A DNA stretch of 64,000 bases, from the NCBI GenBank assembly GCA_039566865.1, contig CM076948.1:22703001-22767000 (forward strand), given 5' to 3'. The position numbers and the translations under genes are program-made. Below the pieces are notes generated by a model that saw only the letters and a list, made by a program, of their open reading frames with translations, ran no database searches and was not told the origin of the DNA. This document shows, one piece after another, positions 12,561 to 24,169 of this stretch. Within the stretch, counting starts at the first letter, position 1. Each line of letters opens with the position of its first letter. This DNA is from Aurelia coerulea. Taxonomy: Eukaryota > Cnidaria > Scyphozoa > Semaeostomeae > Ulmaridae.

Positions 12561-13443
12561 AGCGCAAGCGCAGTAGAAGCGCTAAAGACCAAATTAATGC
12601 CTGTTTTCTTCGAATGGTTAGGCCCTCTTCAACGGTACACGTTATATAATATTTAGTCTGGACGCAGACACGAATGGCCCGCTACAAAGACTCAGGAAGC
12701 GCTTCAAAAGAATACAACTACAACAAGTACGACAACAACAACAACAACAACTGCAACTCACCAACACCTGACCTTACAGCACAGGGAAAACATCTGACTA
12801 CGAATGACACACTACAAACGGTAAGAAACCACATAACTACAACAACAACAGCAAGACTACGAAGACACACAACCGACGTCATAGGACAAGAAACATCATA
12901 ACAACAGCACTTCAAAACGAAAATATCGCATTGCAAACAACGCCATTGAAAAGAACCGAACAGAACAGAACGAACAGGGTAAAGGTACACCCGCGGTGGC
13001 TTAAGATTCACGGAATCAACCACTTGCAAAGAAGGGCCGTAAATGAAATTGGAAAAGCGAGGCTCGTAGAACGATGGACGAAAGACAATCTGACGTCAAA
13101 GTGACATAGCACAAAAATACAACACCATAATACGAGAACCGACCCCTACGACAACAACGACTCAACTAAAAACAACGAGAACGAGGCTAACAACAACAAC
13201 AACATACGTCAAGAACATTTTTACCTTATAAGGACAAAATTATTCTTGTAAACTGATTAACCTTATATGGACAGACAATACACTATAAATAGAGGTAGAT
13301 ACTCTGAATAAATCAGTTGCTCTGAAGATGCCCTAGTGGGCGAAACTAGTCAGCACTGAAATAAAGAATAAAAAGCGCAAAAGACCAAATTGATGCCTGT
13401 TTTCTTCGAATGGTTTGGCCCTCTTCAACGGTACACGTTATAT
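12561..13443 (+). mobile_element. Non-autonomous retroelement, 883 bp, terminal direct repeats
   Basis: The element is flanked by the exact 15-bp direct repeat TCTATTACCAGTAAA (12546-12560 and 13444-13458). Bases 12584-12647 and 13380-13443 are a 64-bp terminal direct repeat with two mismatches. The interior is CAACAACAA-rich and has no credible coding frame; its longest open frames are low-complexity. Just before the right repeat lies a hammerhead-like motif (13322-13351). A long, variable target duplication argues for target-primed integration rather than a cut-and-paste transposase. The layout resembles retrozymes or the pseudo-LTRs of Penelope-like elements. Assignment to either is inference. 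Confidence 0.75.
13322..13351 (+). ncRNA. Hammerhead-ribozyme-like motif (candidate)
   Basis: The order is CTGAAGA, then a GCCC-TAGT-GGGC hairpin (stem II-like), then GAAAC and TAGTC. Catalytic hammerheads have CTGATGA at the first position. The A in place of T predicts weak or no self-cleavage, so this may be a degenerate ribozyme or a different conserved retroelement motif. Related layouts occur at 60099-60127 and 62061-62094. Confidence 0.4.
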
Positions 13444-13698
13444 TCTATTACCAGTAAATATCTTTATGGTCAGATGTGCTATTTTGACTGTGTTTTGACG
13501 TTTCTGACTACGTGTATTGATGGTAATTCTACCAATGTCAACCATACGCCCTAGAAACGTCGTATGGCGCCCTTCTTGGGATTTACAGAGCTGTCAACCA
13601 GGCGCTATCAATGAAACAGTGACGACCTGTCCATCATTTCATCCATTCATTTGCTCCTAGTATCTTGTCGTATAGCTGATAACATTGTCGGGTGTCGG

Positions 13699-14093
13699 CA
13701 GTGGCGTAACGTGCGGTAGTTGGGGGGTTGAAACAGCTCCCAAGGGCCCACGAGCTATAGGGGCTGCAAGACTTCCAATGAATTGAAAAATGCTATAATT
13801 GCCAGTTTGGTCATCAAATTTAAATCTAGTTTGGTCATTTAAATCTAGGGATCATGAAGATATTTCGTAGATAACTTGACAAAAACCGGTTTTGCAGCTC
13901 TTGTTGTGATGAATTTCTTGGGGAGTTTTCATTCAATGGCGAACCTTTTACGAGAGGTTTGTTTTCTAACAAAACAGGTTGTTGATTTTAGAAAATTTGA
14001 GCACATTTTTTTAAGCCTATATTAAGCCGAAGGGGTCCCCGGAATTGCTGATTTACTAAAGGCCCCAAGCTGTTCCGCTCCATTGCACCACTG
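13699..14093. mobile_element. hAT-like MITE
   Basis: It starts CAGTGGCGTAACG and ends TTGCACCACTG, the CAGTGG-type imperfect ends common in hAT elements. The flanks GGTGTCGG and GTTGTCGT would be a diverged 8-bp duplication. The interior has GGGGTCCCCGG near the right end. Confidence 0.6.
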
Positions 14094-15511
14094 GTTGTCG
14101 TCTAGATATTCTTAACAGCGCATTGACGTTTTCTGATTGCCCTGCTGGTAGTATTACCGCTGTCAGCCGTGTCTTAGCAATTCCCTAGCAATTGTCGGAT
14201 CTGATAGCGAATTGACTACTTTAAGTTTGTTTGCTAACCACATCTGAGAATATTGAGAATTGGTCACCTGAAGTTGGTATGACTATAGCCTGCGCACATT
14301 CTTTCTGGTTGTTTTGAACAATGAACGAACGGAAAATATCTTTCTATTTGTTGTGCGAACATATTCATCTGCGTAGTTGACAGTGACAGTCCTCTTTGTG
14401 TTCAGAAACGAGACAGTCTGCAAATGATCCTGGTTTTAAACACGAGATTTGATTTGAATTTGTGCATCGGAAAGGAGATATTTTTATGGGATATGTTTTA
14501 ACAGTATACAGCGATCCGGAACAAAAGAAAGTTTGGAATAAATACCAAAATATGAAGCTTCAAAATCTGAATTTATTTCATGCCCATACCATCAAGTACA
14601 CTCTGAATGTTTATGAACCGCAAACATTTTAAAATTTAACAACGGATAGCCAAGAAAATGATTTTTGAAGTTGGGCCTAATTGTTTGATTTGTTTACATA
14701 AGCACTTCTGGAATAGCGCTGCCTGGACTGAATTTTCAAAGCAATATTTCTCTGCTCAGAAAGGTCCGACAATTTTTGTTTTGATCTTATTTCAATCCTC
14801 TAGTCATTCTTTTATGAAATTGCAACAACGATTGGAAATATTTTTATTTTGGTTCATTTTTATGTAATATCGTTCAGATGATGATGATGATGACGATGAC
14901 GCTTCGCAATCAAATTGCGAAAATGGCAGCATATTTTCCAAATCAGGATCAGGCACGGTATAAATCTGTCACTGGTCAAAATCACTTTCAAATTGCTCAA
15001 AAACATTTTTTTAAATGTGCTTCCATTCGTAAGAAATGTACAAGTATTGTAATCAAAATCGATGGACGAATTAATTAAAGTAATTGCTACAATATTCACA
15101 ATTAAATGACAGGCATTGCAATTGGATGTGGGACCACTCCATTGAGTTAAAGATTGTCCACCGATTTTAGCTCATTTGGTAAGCAGTTCCAAATCTGTGG
15201 TCCCGTGTGTGGTCCTAAGAAATTGAGACTGTTAGTGCTGAAAGTAACCTGATTGTGAGTAAGACTATTAGGATTTCATGATGAATAATTGGAGAATCTA
15301 AAGTTGCAAAATATTTTTCGTGAAAGATGGATTCAGACCGTTCACTGGTTTTCAAATGTTCACAGAGAGAGAAATCTAAGTCGGGAAACATGCATCATAT
15401 ATCGTTGTGACTTTAGTATGTAACTTGAAAATTGTGTTGGATAATGATCATGGAGGCAACAAACTGGTGTTACGAAGACATCTAAGACTCCTATTGTTGG
15501 GAATGGTAGTC
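14094..15511. other. Mostly featureless; may hold undetected 5' exons of the CS-domain gene
   Basis: The CS-domain gene needs amino-terminal exons upstream of 16476. A frame at 14878-15078 opens after a short ATG repeat and contains MAAYFPNQDQARYK, but it has no recognisable CS-domain strand. I could not identify the missing exons. Confidence 0.3.
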
Positions 15512-16413
15512 TTTAAAGACCCATTGTCATCCAGGGTCCTTTGCGAGCAAGCTACAATGTCAGACTGTCTGAAAATCAAATTTGGCCTAATCGGAAACCA
15601 TAGATCCACAGTGCAGTCATAGTTAATAGAGTGCAGTAGTTGAACTGATAGAAAAGTCAACTAAAATAATAATCTTAATAATAATGATAATAATAATAAC
15701 AATACGAACAAGTAATGATCGAAATGCCTTGCTTGTTGTAGATAAATAATAATAATAATAATAATAATAATCATAATAATAATGATAATAATAATAACAA
15801 TACGAACAAGTAATGATCGAAATGCCTTGCTTGTTGTAGATAAATAATAATAATAATAATAATGATAATACGAATATTCTATCAGTTCAAATACTGCAGT
15901 ACGGATCCTTGGTTTTCGCTTAGGCCAACGTTGATTTCACGGGGGGGGGGGGGGGGGGGTTCTTCCATAGTAAAGGTACCTGGGGATTTGCCGCGAGCAA
16001 GGGTATACTTTTTCGGACTTCTAGTCTAGCCAAGGGTATACTTTTTTGCAATTTTGACATACAACGGTCTAGCCAAGGGTATCATTTTTGACAATATTGG
16101 TCTAGCGAACGGTCATGATATCATATTTGGTACAAATTTGACAATATTGGTCCAGGAAATGGTCAAAATTGGTCTAGCCAAGGGTACCATTTTCGTAAAA
16201 ATTGGTCCAGAGAATGGTCAAATTGGTCTAGCCAAGGGTACCATTTTCGTAAAAATTAGTCTAGCCAACGGTACCATTTTGAATATGCTCGCGGCAGACC
16301 CCTACCCAAAATTTGGCCAAGAACCCCCCCCCCCCCCCCCCCATTGTTGATTTTCAGACAGTCTGATATTTCAGCGTGCCTGCAAGGAACTCTGGGTAAC
16401 AATGACTCTTTAA
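15512..16413. mobile_element. Composite repeat with short inverted ends
   Basis: TCAGACTGTCTGAAAATC (about 15569) and its flank CTTTAAAGACCCATTGTCATC are inverted, with changes, at about 16348-16413, giving ends near 60 bp. The interior holds two copies of an ATA/AAT-rich microsatellite joined to CGAACAAGTAATGATCG (about 15665-15870), a G18 run (about 15942-15959), a minisatellite of TTGGTCTAGCCAAGGGTACC-type units (about 16020-16290) and a C18 run (about 16325-16342). Confidence 0.65.
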
Positions 16414-16475
16414 ATACGAATCTTATGAAGAAACATTTTATTCTTTTACTAAACTTGAACCAAACTTCTTTGTAG

Positions 16476-16571
16476 GAAAGCAAGTGGCAAGTACTTGGTG
16501 GTGAAGTCCTCATAAATCTTGTCAAGCAAGAAAAAGTTGTTTGGCCACGTCTTTTGAAAGCTAAAGTCAAG
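16476..16571 (+). CDS. CS-domain gene, exon with WPRLL motif
   Basis: A TTACTAAAC branch-like site and CTTCTTTGTAG acceptor precede 32 codons ending AAAGTCAAG, followed by donor GTATGT. Both ends are in phase 0. Confidence 0.75.
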
Positions 16572-19500
16572 GTATGTTTAAATTTAAAGCTGAATTACGT
16601 GAAAGGGGCTGCACAACCCTTTGCTCTTTGAAATAAATAGGGCAGGCAAAACTTTATCATTGGCTGCGCGGAAGGTGTGAGATATATTCTTGAGGCTGCC
16701 AAATTGCTTTGTCTTAAAGGGGCTGTACAACCCTTTGCTCTTTAAAATAAATAGGGCAGGCAAAACTTTATCATTGGCTGCGCGGAAGGTGTGAGATATA
16801 TTCTTGAGGCTGCCAAATTGCTTTGTCTTAAAGGGGCTGTACAACCCTTTGCTCTTTAAAATAAATAGGGCAGGCAAAACTTTATCATTGGCTGCGCGGA
16901 AGGTGTGAGATATATTCTTGAGGCTGCCAAATTGCTTTGTCTTAAAGGGGCTGTACAACCCTTTGCTCTTTAAAATAAATAGGGCAGGCAAAACTTTATC
17001 ATTGGCTGCGCGGAAGGTGTGAGATATATTCTTGAGGCTGCCAAATTGCTTTGTCTTAAAGGGGCTGTACAACCCTTTGCTCTTTAAAATAAATAGGGCA
17101 GGCAAAACTTTATCATTGGCTGCGCGGAAGGTGTGAGATATATTCTTGAGGCTGCCAAATTGCTTTGTCTTAAAGGGGCTGTACAACCCTTTGCTCTTTA
17201 AAATGAATAGGGCAGGCAAAACTTTATCATTGGCTGCGCGGAAGGTGTGAGATATATTCTTGAGGCTGCCAAATTGCTTTGTCTTAAAGGGGCTGTACAA
17301 CCCTTTGCTCTTTAAAATAAATAGGGCAGGCAAAACTTTATCATTGGCTGCGCGGAAGGTGTGAGATATATTCTTGAGGCTGCCAAATTGCTTTGTCTTA
17401 AAGGGGCTGTACAACCCTTTGCTCTTTAAAATAAATAGGGCAGGCAAAACTTTATCATTGGCTGCGCGGAAGGTGTGAGATATATTCTTGAGGCTACCAA
17501 ATTGCTTTGTCTTAAAGGGGCTGTACAACCCTTTGCTCTTTAAAATAAATAGGGCAGGCAAAACTTTATCATTGGCTGCGCGGAAGGTGTGAGATATATT
17601 CTTGAGGCTACCAAATTGCTTTGTCTTAAAGGGGCTGTACAACCCTTTGCTCTTTGAAATAAATAGGGCAGGCAAAACTTTATCATTGGCTGCGCGGAAG
17701 GTGTGAGATATATTCTTGAGGCTGCCAAATTGCTTTGTCTTAAAGGGGCTGTACAACCCTTTGCTCTTTAAAATAAATAGGGCAGGCAAAACTTTATCAT
17801 TGGCTGCGCGGAAGGTGTGAGATATATTCTTGAGGCTGCCAAATTGCTTTGTCTTAAAGGGGCTGTACAACCCTTTGCTCTTTAAAATGAATAGGGCAGG
17901 CAAAACTTTATCATTGACTGCGCGGAAGGTGTGAGATATATTCTTGAGGCTACCAAATTGCTTTGTCTTAAAGGGGCTGTACAACCCTTTGCTCTTTAAA
18001 ATAAATAGGGCAGGCAAAACTTTATCATTGGCTGCGCGGAAGGTGTGAGATATATTCTTGAGGCTGCCAAATTGCTTTGTCTTAAAGGGGCTGTACAACC
18101 CTTTGCTCTTTAAAATAAATAGGGCAGGCAAAACTTTATCATTGGCTGCGCGGAAGGTGTGAGATATATTCTTGAGGCTGCCAAATTGCTTTGTCTTAAA
18201 GGGGCTGTACAACCCTTTGCTCTTTAAAATGAATAGGGCAGGCAAAACTTGATCATTGGCTGCGCGGATGGTGTGAGATATATTCTTGAGGCTGCCAAAT
18301 TGCTTTGTCTTAAAGGGGCTGTACAACCCTTTGCTCTTTAAAATGAATAGGGCAGGCAAAACTTTATCATTGGCTGCGCGGAAGGTGTGAGATATATTCT
18401 TGAGGCTGCCAAATTGCTTTGTCTTAAAGGGGCTGTACAACACTTTGCTCTTTAAAATGAATAGGGCAGGCAAAACTTGATCATTGGCTGCGCGGAAGGT
18501 GTGAGATATATTCTTGAGGCTGCCAAATTGCTTTGTCTTAAAGGGGCTGTACAACCCTTTGCTCTGCGTGGCACTGCGTGTAAAGGCATCGAATGCGTTT
18601 AGGCTAAACACAACACAGCCAATGACGATTTCACACAGAGAGTAGTAATCCAAAGTATCTGCGACAATCTCTGTAATCGAAATTTATGAAAGGTAAGTCT
18701 TTCTTCTTTAATGCTGTCTAGTTGCTGGGTTAATGTGGTAAACGGTTATCCAAGAATTATGCAAAGTTATGCGCTTTTTACTCTTCCCTAGATTATTTTC
18801 CCATCTAATCACATGAATATTTCTTTCCATTATGTCTTTAAACTTTATTTATATTTTGAGAAAACCCCAAGGAAAGTTATTCGAATTTTGCTGTTTGTTT
18901 CAGCAAATAGGAATCAATAAGATGCCTGACTAAAGTGCTCATTATGATCATTATAACTTTTGCCAACGATGTTTCCTTTTCCCGTTATTAGTTTTAGAGG
19001 TTTTAGTAGATTTTCAATTTGTAAAGTTTTTGGACGGCCCCCTGAAAATCAATCATACTGACTGACGGTGCTACCATGGATGAATGATTTTGAAATGGAA
19101 AATAAGAAAAGGAAATGAACGAATTCAAAAGAATGTTTGACGATTAATTTGAACGACTCAGAACGAAAGATTTCAGGTAAACGTTCAGAAGACGTTGGAG
19201 TTTAATAGAAAATTAGTCGCTAAGGCTTGCTAACGCTTGTTTTTTTTGTTTTCAACTTTTAAGTTTAAGTTTCCAGTTTTGACAAAAAAATCTGGGGAAG
19301 AGTACAAAGCGCATAACTTTGCATAATTCTTGGATAACCGATTACCATATGAATCCAGCAGATAGCGTTAAAGAAGAAGGAATCAGCTGTCATTTACAAT
19401 AAAAAAAACTCTAAAATCGGATGACGTTTCGAAATTTTGAAATTTACGTTATTTTGACAGTTGTAGCGGACATGTCAGTGTAAACAACCATATGAAATTT

Positions 19501-21137
19501 AGGCCAACTTCGAAAATACACTTCTTTGCAATCAGTGGTCCGATTTTAAAACTGTTTGTTTCACATTAATCCTCAGGATGTCCTCTGTAAAGACTGTCGT
19601 GTATTTATTGCATTTTCGAAAATTCATTCTTTGCAATTTATTACATGCTCTGGATCAATGGATCACTGTGCCGAGCTCATGCTCTGATATTAAATCGATA
19701 CTGTGACGTCATTTCCCTCTTTCTTAGCCGCCGTATTTACACATAGATTTTGACAGATGGTCAGAAGATTTGCCTGACAGCGATGAAGAAAGCAGTTTTA
19801 TCACTGGTAAGCGCATTTGTAAAGTACCTACCTATACTTATACTTGAAAAACTGTATGAAAGAAGTTCGGATGCAAAAAAGGCAAGATATTTAGCACCCT
19901 GAGGTATTTTTGACTTATGTCTTCATCAGAGTGTGACATACAAAACTAAACTGATTCTAAAGTTACGTTATGGGTATACATATACTGTGATTCTTATACT
20001 TGAATACTTATACTTAAATTAATACAATACTTATACTTATACCTGAATGATGAGACGAAACAACCAGTAAGTACAGGCTGGCTCAAAAGATACTTGGCTC
20101 AAAAGATGTCCTCCTTTTTCAAAAATCGTTGCTGCAGAGTTACTTGCACGCTATAATCATTAGCCCCACAGCTTAATCTCTCTGATTTTAACGTTGATAG
20201 ACCATGGCATAGACTTGGAGCAAGTCTAGTTGACATTCTTCTCAACCTGGTTCCGAGGGCCAGTTTCCTACGTCAGTACTGAGAATTCCACATTCCGTAT
20301 TTAGTTAAATTACACTCCTTTTTATAAGGATAATGTTGATAAGAATATGCAGGCTCAGAATCATCCAATTTTTAAGAATATTATATTAAGTATTATTATA
20401 TTATAGTAATATTATAATATTAATATATTATTATTGTTATTATTATTATTATTGTTATTATTATTATTATAATATTATTATAATATTATTATAGTAAGTA
20501 TTATTATATTAAGTAATATTATATTATATTAAATATTAAGAATATTGCTCAACCTCAGCTTGCATATTTGTGTCACATTTTTTAGCGATGTTAATAACAG
20601 AGAATATACAGAAACGATATCAGGCTTGGAAACTCAGTCCGACGTAGGAAAACTCAGTACTGAGTATCCCAAATAGGTTGGCGGTAGACTCCTTTTGGGG
20701 CATGGGGACGAGGTTGCATTCGTCTAAGTTTTGCTCCATTGAATTGAATTATTATTTACTGTTATTGTGGGGGGTATCGTTTCATGTAATAAGTCTAGAG
20801 CAAGTCTATAATGTGTATGCGGTAGCGTGTAGGAAACTTTATTTTGTTTGCAGGATACAAGATGACGCTCTAGCTGGCATTGCCGTCTTGGTTTGTATAA
20901 TCTCTTGTCCGTGATCCGAGGCAATTTCTTCCAAACAGTCCACATTCTTTGATATCTCTTTTTCGTCATATAGATCCTTCATCAAGATCATTACCATCAA
21001 CGAAAACAAAAGACGTGCCAGTGAAAGATTATTCAGATGGAGTACCCATTGGTTATTACAGCGATGTTGATTCATCAGATGAAGACGATGATAGTGATAG
21101 TGATGTTGCATTTGATGACTTTGGACCAATCACTTAA
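16476..21137 (+). CDS. CS (p23-like) domain protein, 3' part, three exons
   Basis: The exons are 16476-16571, 19728-19806 and 20974-21137; their reading phases join without a break. The first gives ESKWQVLGGEVLINL and VVWPRLLKAK, the second continues PPYLHIDFDRWSEDLPDSDEE, the third ends in an acidic tail with DVDSSDEDDDSDSD and a TAA stop. W-P-R-L-L followed by D-F-D-R-W is the end of a CS domain, as in the HSP90 co-chaperone p23 and related proteins such as HACD3. An acidic tail after the domain also fits p23. The amino-terminal half of the domain must lie in exons upstream that I could not locate. An HSP90-linked role is family knowledge, not shown here. Confidence 0.65.
16602..18565 (-). 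repeat. 114-bp tandem satellite, 17 units
   Basis: The start AAAGGGGCT recurs from 16602 to 18540 exactly 17 x 114 bases later, with a 26-base partial unit at the end. Units differ by only a few substitutions, such as AAATAAAT/AAATGAAT and GCTGCC/GCTACC, so the array is young or homogenised. Because 114 is divisible by three and one minus frame has no stop, a 689-codon open frame (16584-18653) with a 38-residue repeat (GLYSPFKTKQFGSLKN and so on) runs through it. The array sits inside the intron between two CS-domain exons. A diverged single unit is at 26725-26815. Confidence 0.95.
18699..19385. mobile_element. Palindromic MITE, about 690 bp
   Basis: TTATCCAAGAATTATGCAAA (about 18747) and its flanks GTTATGCGCTTTTTACTCTTCC and TTCTTCTTTAATGCT are inverted at about 19300-19385. 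Arms are about 100 bp. It lies in the CS-domain gene intron. Confidence 0.8.
19728..19806 (+). CDS. CS-domain gene, exon with DFDRW motif
   Basis: Acceptor CCCTCTTTCTTAG. The exon opens in phase 0 with PPYLHIDFDRW and ends ATCACTG, phase 1, at donor GTAAGC. A second AG (ACATAG, 19741-19746) would break the CS-domain match and put the frame out of phase. Confidence 0.7.
20375..20545. repeat. ATT/TTA low-complexity tract
   Basis: About 170 bases almost entirely of ATTATT, TATTAT and TATATT units that can form several hairpins. It lies in the last intron of the CS-domain gene. Confidence 0.85.
20974..21137 (+). CDS. CS-domain gene, terminal exon
   Basis: Acceptor CGTCATATAG. The previous exon's G plus AT gives an aspartate, then the acidic tail and TAA at 21135-21137. 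AATAAA at 21287-21292 is a well-placed polyadenylation signal. Confidence 0.7.
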
Positions 21138-21286
21138 TCGCATAATCACCCTGAGGTTATCACTTGATCATGCTAGTTGCGACGATTTCAATGATCTTGC
21201 TGAAGGAATAGTTGTGGACCAATCACTCGATCACTCTAAGCTGACCCGAAAAGACTTCGTCAGCTAGATCATAACCAGCTCTTTGA

Positions 21287-21292
21287 AATAAA
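21287..21292 (+). terminator. Polyadenylation signal AATAAA of the CS-domain gene
   Basis: Canonical hexamer 150 bases after the stop codon, just before a MITE. Confidence 0.6.
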
Positions 21293-21309
21293 AGGTTATT
21301 GACAAATAT

Positions 21310-21945
21310 ACCTTTTTACTTCTTAAAAAAGAGGCTAGGATCGAGCGTCCAAACTTGGTAAATTTTGTGAAAAGAAATGGAAACACGACCCCGTTTATAA
21401 TAGATACCTGCTAGCTGCGGCAAGAAGTTCCTTCGGATCTCAGAACACTTTTCAGAGAGTTAAGCAACGATAACTTTGCTCCAATTGACTTACGACTGGT
21501 TCAGTTTATACACTGGCAAGTTTTATTTGCTTTCTGGCCTTGTTTCTCATTATTTTCATTTGTCGTTAGCTGATTTTGTTGTGTTACAGTGCGAGCATTA
21601 CAGGGGTCTCATTTTGCGACTTTGCAAATCGAACTTTGCGTTTTCAACCGTTGTTATTCAAATGAAAGAAAAGTCCGCTAAAAATGAACGAAAATAATGA
21701 GAAACAAAGCAAAAAGCCCAATGACACTTGCCTGTACAATTTAAACTAAGCCATTGCTAACTCATTCTGCGTAAAGTTATTGATAACAAACTCTCTGAAA
21801 AGTGTCGAGATCCGCAGCAACTTCTTGCCACAGCTAGCAGTGTATCCACTAAGAACGGGGGTCGTCCTTTCGTTTCGTTCTCCTTCCCAAACTTTACCAG
21901 ATTTAGATGCTTGATCCAAACCTCTTTTTTAAGAAGTAAAAAGGT
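21310..21945. mobile_element. Palindromic MITE, about 636 bp
   Basis: The ends ACCTTTTTACTTCTTAAAAA and complement match. Homology continues about 170 bp inward, through TGCTAGCTG and AACTCTCTGAAAAGTG on the two arms. Confidence 0.85.
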
Positions 21946-22527
21946 CTACGCGAAGTATCACCGTTTAGTTGAAAGGCTTGGCTATCTTTTGATATGCTGC
22001 ATAGACCTTTTAGATATTCTGAAAAGAATCAGAATCGAACGATATTTTGCTACATTTTGTAGAAATTTCGAATGTGCACAATAGTGATAGAAGCTCTAAC
22101 GCCGCTCGATCGAACGTCGCGTATAAAAATAACGCTCGATCCACGCTCTTTTGCAGAATAGCTAAAAGGTCTATTGTCACTTCAAGCGATGATTACCGCC
22201 TGAAAAATTAGATTCAAGGAAAATTTAGAATCATAATTTTTTTTCAGTCAAATTTTTGTGCAAACTTTGCAAAAATCTGTCGTTTGCAAAATGATTGACC
22301 TCTGTTCCTTACTCAAATTTTGAGCTTCAGTGCAACTTTGGACTTCAACATTTTTCACATCTTCCAAAACATGGACTGAAAGATGGGTTGCTAGAGAAAT
22401 AAATGAATTACCACATTTTGAAACTGATTTTTAAGAAGGTTGTCATAAATTAAACTGACCAAACAAAATCTCAAAAGGTAGCTAAGCCCTTCAGCTGCAT
22501 GCTGATAGCGTGTTTGTGTCCATAGCA
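21946..22527. other. No feature recognised
   Basis: AT-rich intergenic DNA. A cluster of GATCGAACG-like short repeats lies at about 22095-22150. Confidence 0.35.
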
Positions 22528-22925
22528 ACAATAGAAGGGTAAGTCTAAAGTTCTGTCTGGCGGATTTTTTTTTATTTGATTCAGGAGCGTAGTAGAAGGC
22601 ATTGTTAATTCTGGCTTATTTCGGCTTAAATGAAACGATTACAAAACAGCTCCTGAATCAAATAAACAAAATCCGCCAGACAGAACTTTAGATTTATCCT
22701 TCTTCTTTCGTTATAAGCACATAACTTCTCTTAAAAACCACCTTTCGCTTGCACAAGGCGAGAGTTTGCCCTACTAGTTTCGGGGAAACCTTTGCGGCTT
22801 GGTTTGCTTTGAATTACTGGTTGAGAGAATTTCCTTTGTCTACAATTTCGCTAATCGCTTTGAACTGAGGTGTCAATCAAACGCACATGTTGCTATTGTC
22901 TTACAAAATCTGCCCTTGTTGTCCA
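22528..22925. mobile_element. MITE-A relative with nested palindrome
   Basis: GTTCTGTCTGGCGGATTTT (about 22550) is inverted at about 22668-22690. The right part (about 22790-22925) matches the MITE-A arm: TTACTGGTTGAGAGAATTTC, then AATCGCTTTGAA and TTACAAAATCTGCCCTTG. The left MITE-A arm is missing or replaced. Confidence 0.75.
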
Positions 22926-23080
22926 TAGCGTTTGTTTTCAGGAAGCTATGTGTGATCTTGCTCGTGAAGTTTTTTTTTGAGTCATCCGATACTACCGGGT
23001 GAGTCAAGAAAAAGTTTATACGTTTGGCGGGTTGTGGAATAAAATGTATGTGGCCAATGTTCAAAACTGAGAAATTATTC

Positions 23081-23430
23081 TATCAGACAAAGGTTAACTT
23101 AGATGATTGAATTTTGTTTGGTAAAATCACTCATCTTTAAGACCCAAAAATTAGAAAAATGTCTGTGAGGGGTTTGTATGGGAATGGAGAATTCCACCGT
23201 CCATTCTGGTCCATGATTTATGTGCTATTGAAATCAAAATTCTATTTCTGTAACTGACTACTAAATTGAATTTATATTTCAATGCCAGATAAATCATGGG
23301 CCAAAATGGAATGTGGAATTCTCGATTCCCATATACAAACCCCTCACAGGCATTTTTATAATTTTTGGGTTGCCAAGATGCATGATTTTACCGAGAAAGT
23401 TTTCTATCTAAGTTAGCCTTTGACTGATAC
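23081..23430. mobile_element. Palindromic MITE, about 350 bp
   Basis: TATCAGACAAAGGTTAACTT is inverted near 23405-23428. Inner blocks TTTGTATGGGAATGGAGAAT and complement also pair. The whole element is a near-palindrome. Confidence 0.85.
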
Positions 23431-23492
23431 ATTAACATTTTAGTCATGTAGCATTGGTGGTTGTCATCGAATCTTTTTACGGGGATATTCTT

Positions 23493-23940
23493 TAGCCTGT
23501 GTTCCAGACCACTTGGATAGGAAAGTGATCTGTGTAACGGAGCGCTAATCCGTGTTCAGACGATGAATTGAATTGCGAAATAATTAAGAGCATTCTTTCG
23601 CACATCTGATTGGGCAATGAAGTCATTGATCAACACCACAGATGTCTTTGTGAATATATTTGTTTGAAACAAACGAGGGCTGATCGTTATAACTTTGTAC
23701 GGTCGTAAAAAGTCAATAGGATTAGGAGGCATTCAAATCTCCTATTCTTTGTATTGTAATGTGAGTTCTTCGCATGAGACAGGCTTTTCTCCTTTCTGAT
23801 AACAAAACAAATAGTAATTATGCGAATTATTATTTGCATATACTAATTTTTCTTCAGATTCTCAAGAAAATTTCTGAACACGGATTACCGCTCCGTTACA
23901 CAGACCACTTTCCTTTCCAAGTGGTCTGCAGCACAGGCTA
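23493..23940. mobile_element. hAT-type MITE, 448 bp, 8-bp target duplication
   Basis: It starts TAGCCTGTGTTCCAGACC and ends with the inverse of that type; the inverted ends extend about 65 bp. The exact direct repeat ATATTCTT flanks it (23485-23492 and 23941-23948). The element at 62309-62545 has similar TAGCCT ends. Confidence 0.9.
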
Positions 23941-24169
23941 ATATTCTTATGATTCGCTAGTTTCTGTTGATATTGAAGAAACGCAAAGCCTCCCCCCAAT
24001 AAGACTTTTCAAGGGAAGGACATGAAATTTATATTCGTTTATATTAAAATTCGTAAGAAGACGCAGGGGTCGTGTTAGCTTTATTAGACTTGCTCCAAAG
24101 CTATTTCTAAAGTGTCGATAAAGATAGTAAGTTCTTGCTACCACTGTGAGGGATTATCTCTGCCGGGGA

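Larger units (their letters stand above)
12295..13600 (+). repeat. Tandem duplication interrupted by a retroelement
   Basis: Bases about 12295-12450 (TGATGGTAATTCTTCC, CAACGTCACATGACGGCC, TTACCAGTAAATATCTT and on) are repeated from about 12450. The second copy is split at TTACCAGTAAA by the element at 12561-13443 and resumes at 13444. A third partial start lies near 13520. Confidence 0.75.

Noticed and set aside
12674..12901. Asparagine/threonine-rich frame
   Set aside because: Product of the CAA/AAC repeats in the 883-bp element; also open on the other strand for the same reason.
16602..18565. CRISPR array
   Set aside because: Repeats are adjacent 114-bp units without spacers, in a eukaryotic intron.
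19880..19930. CTGATGA hammerhead core on the minus strand
   Set aside because: No GAAA and no stem II follow at the right distance.
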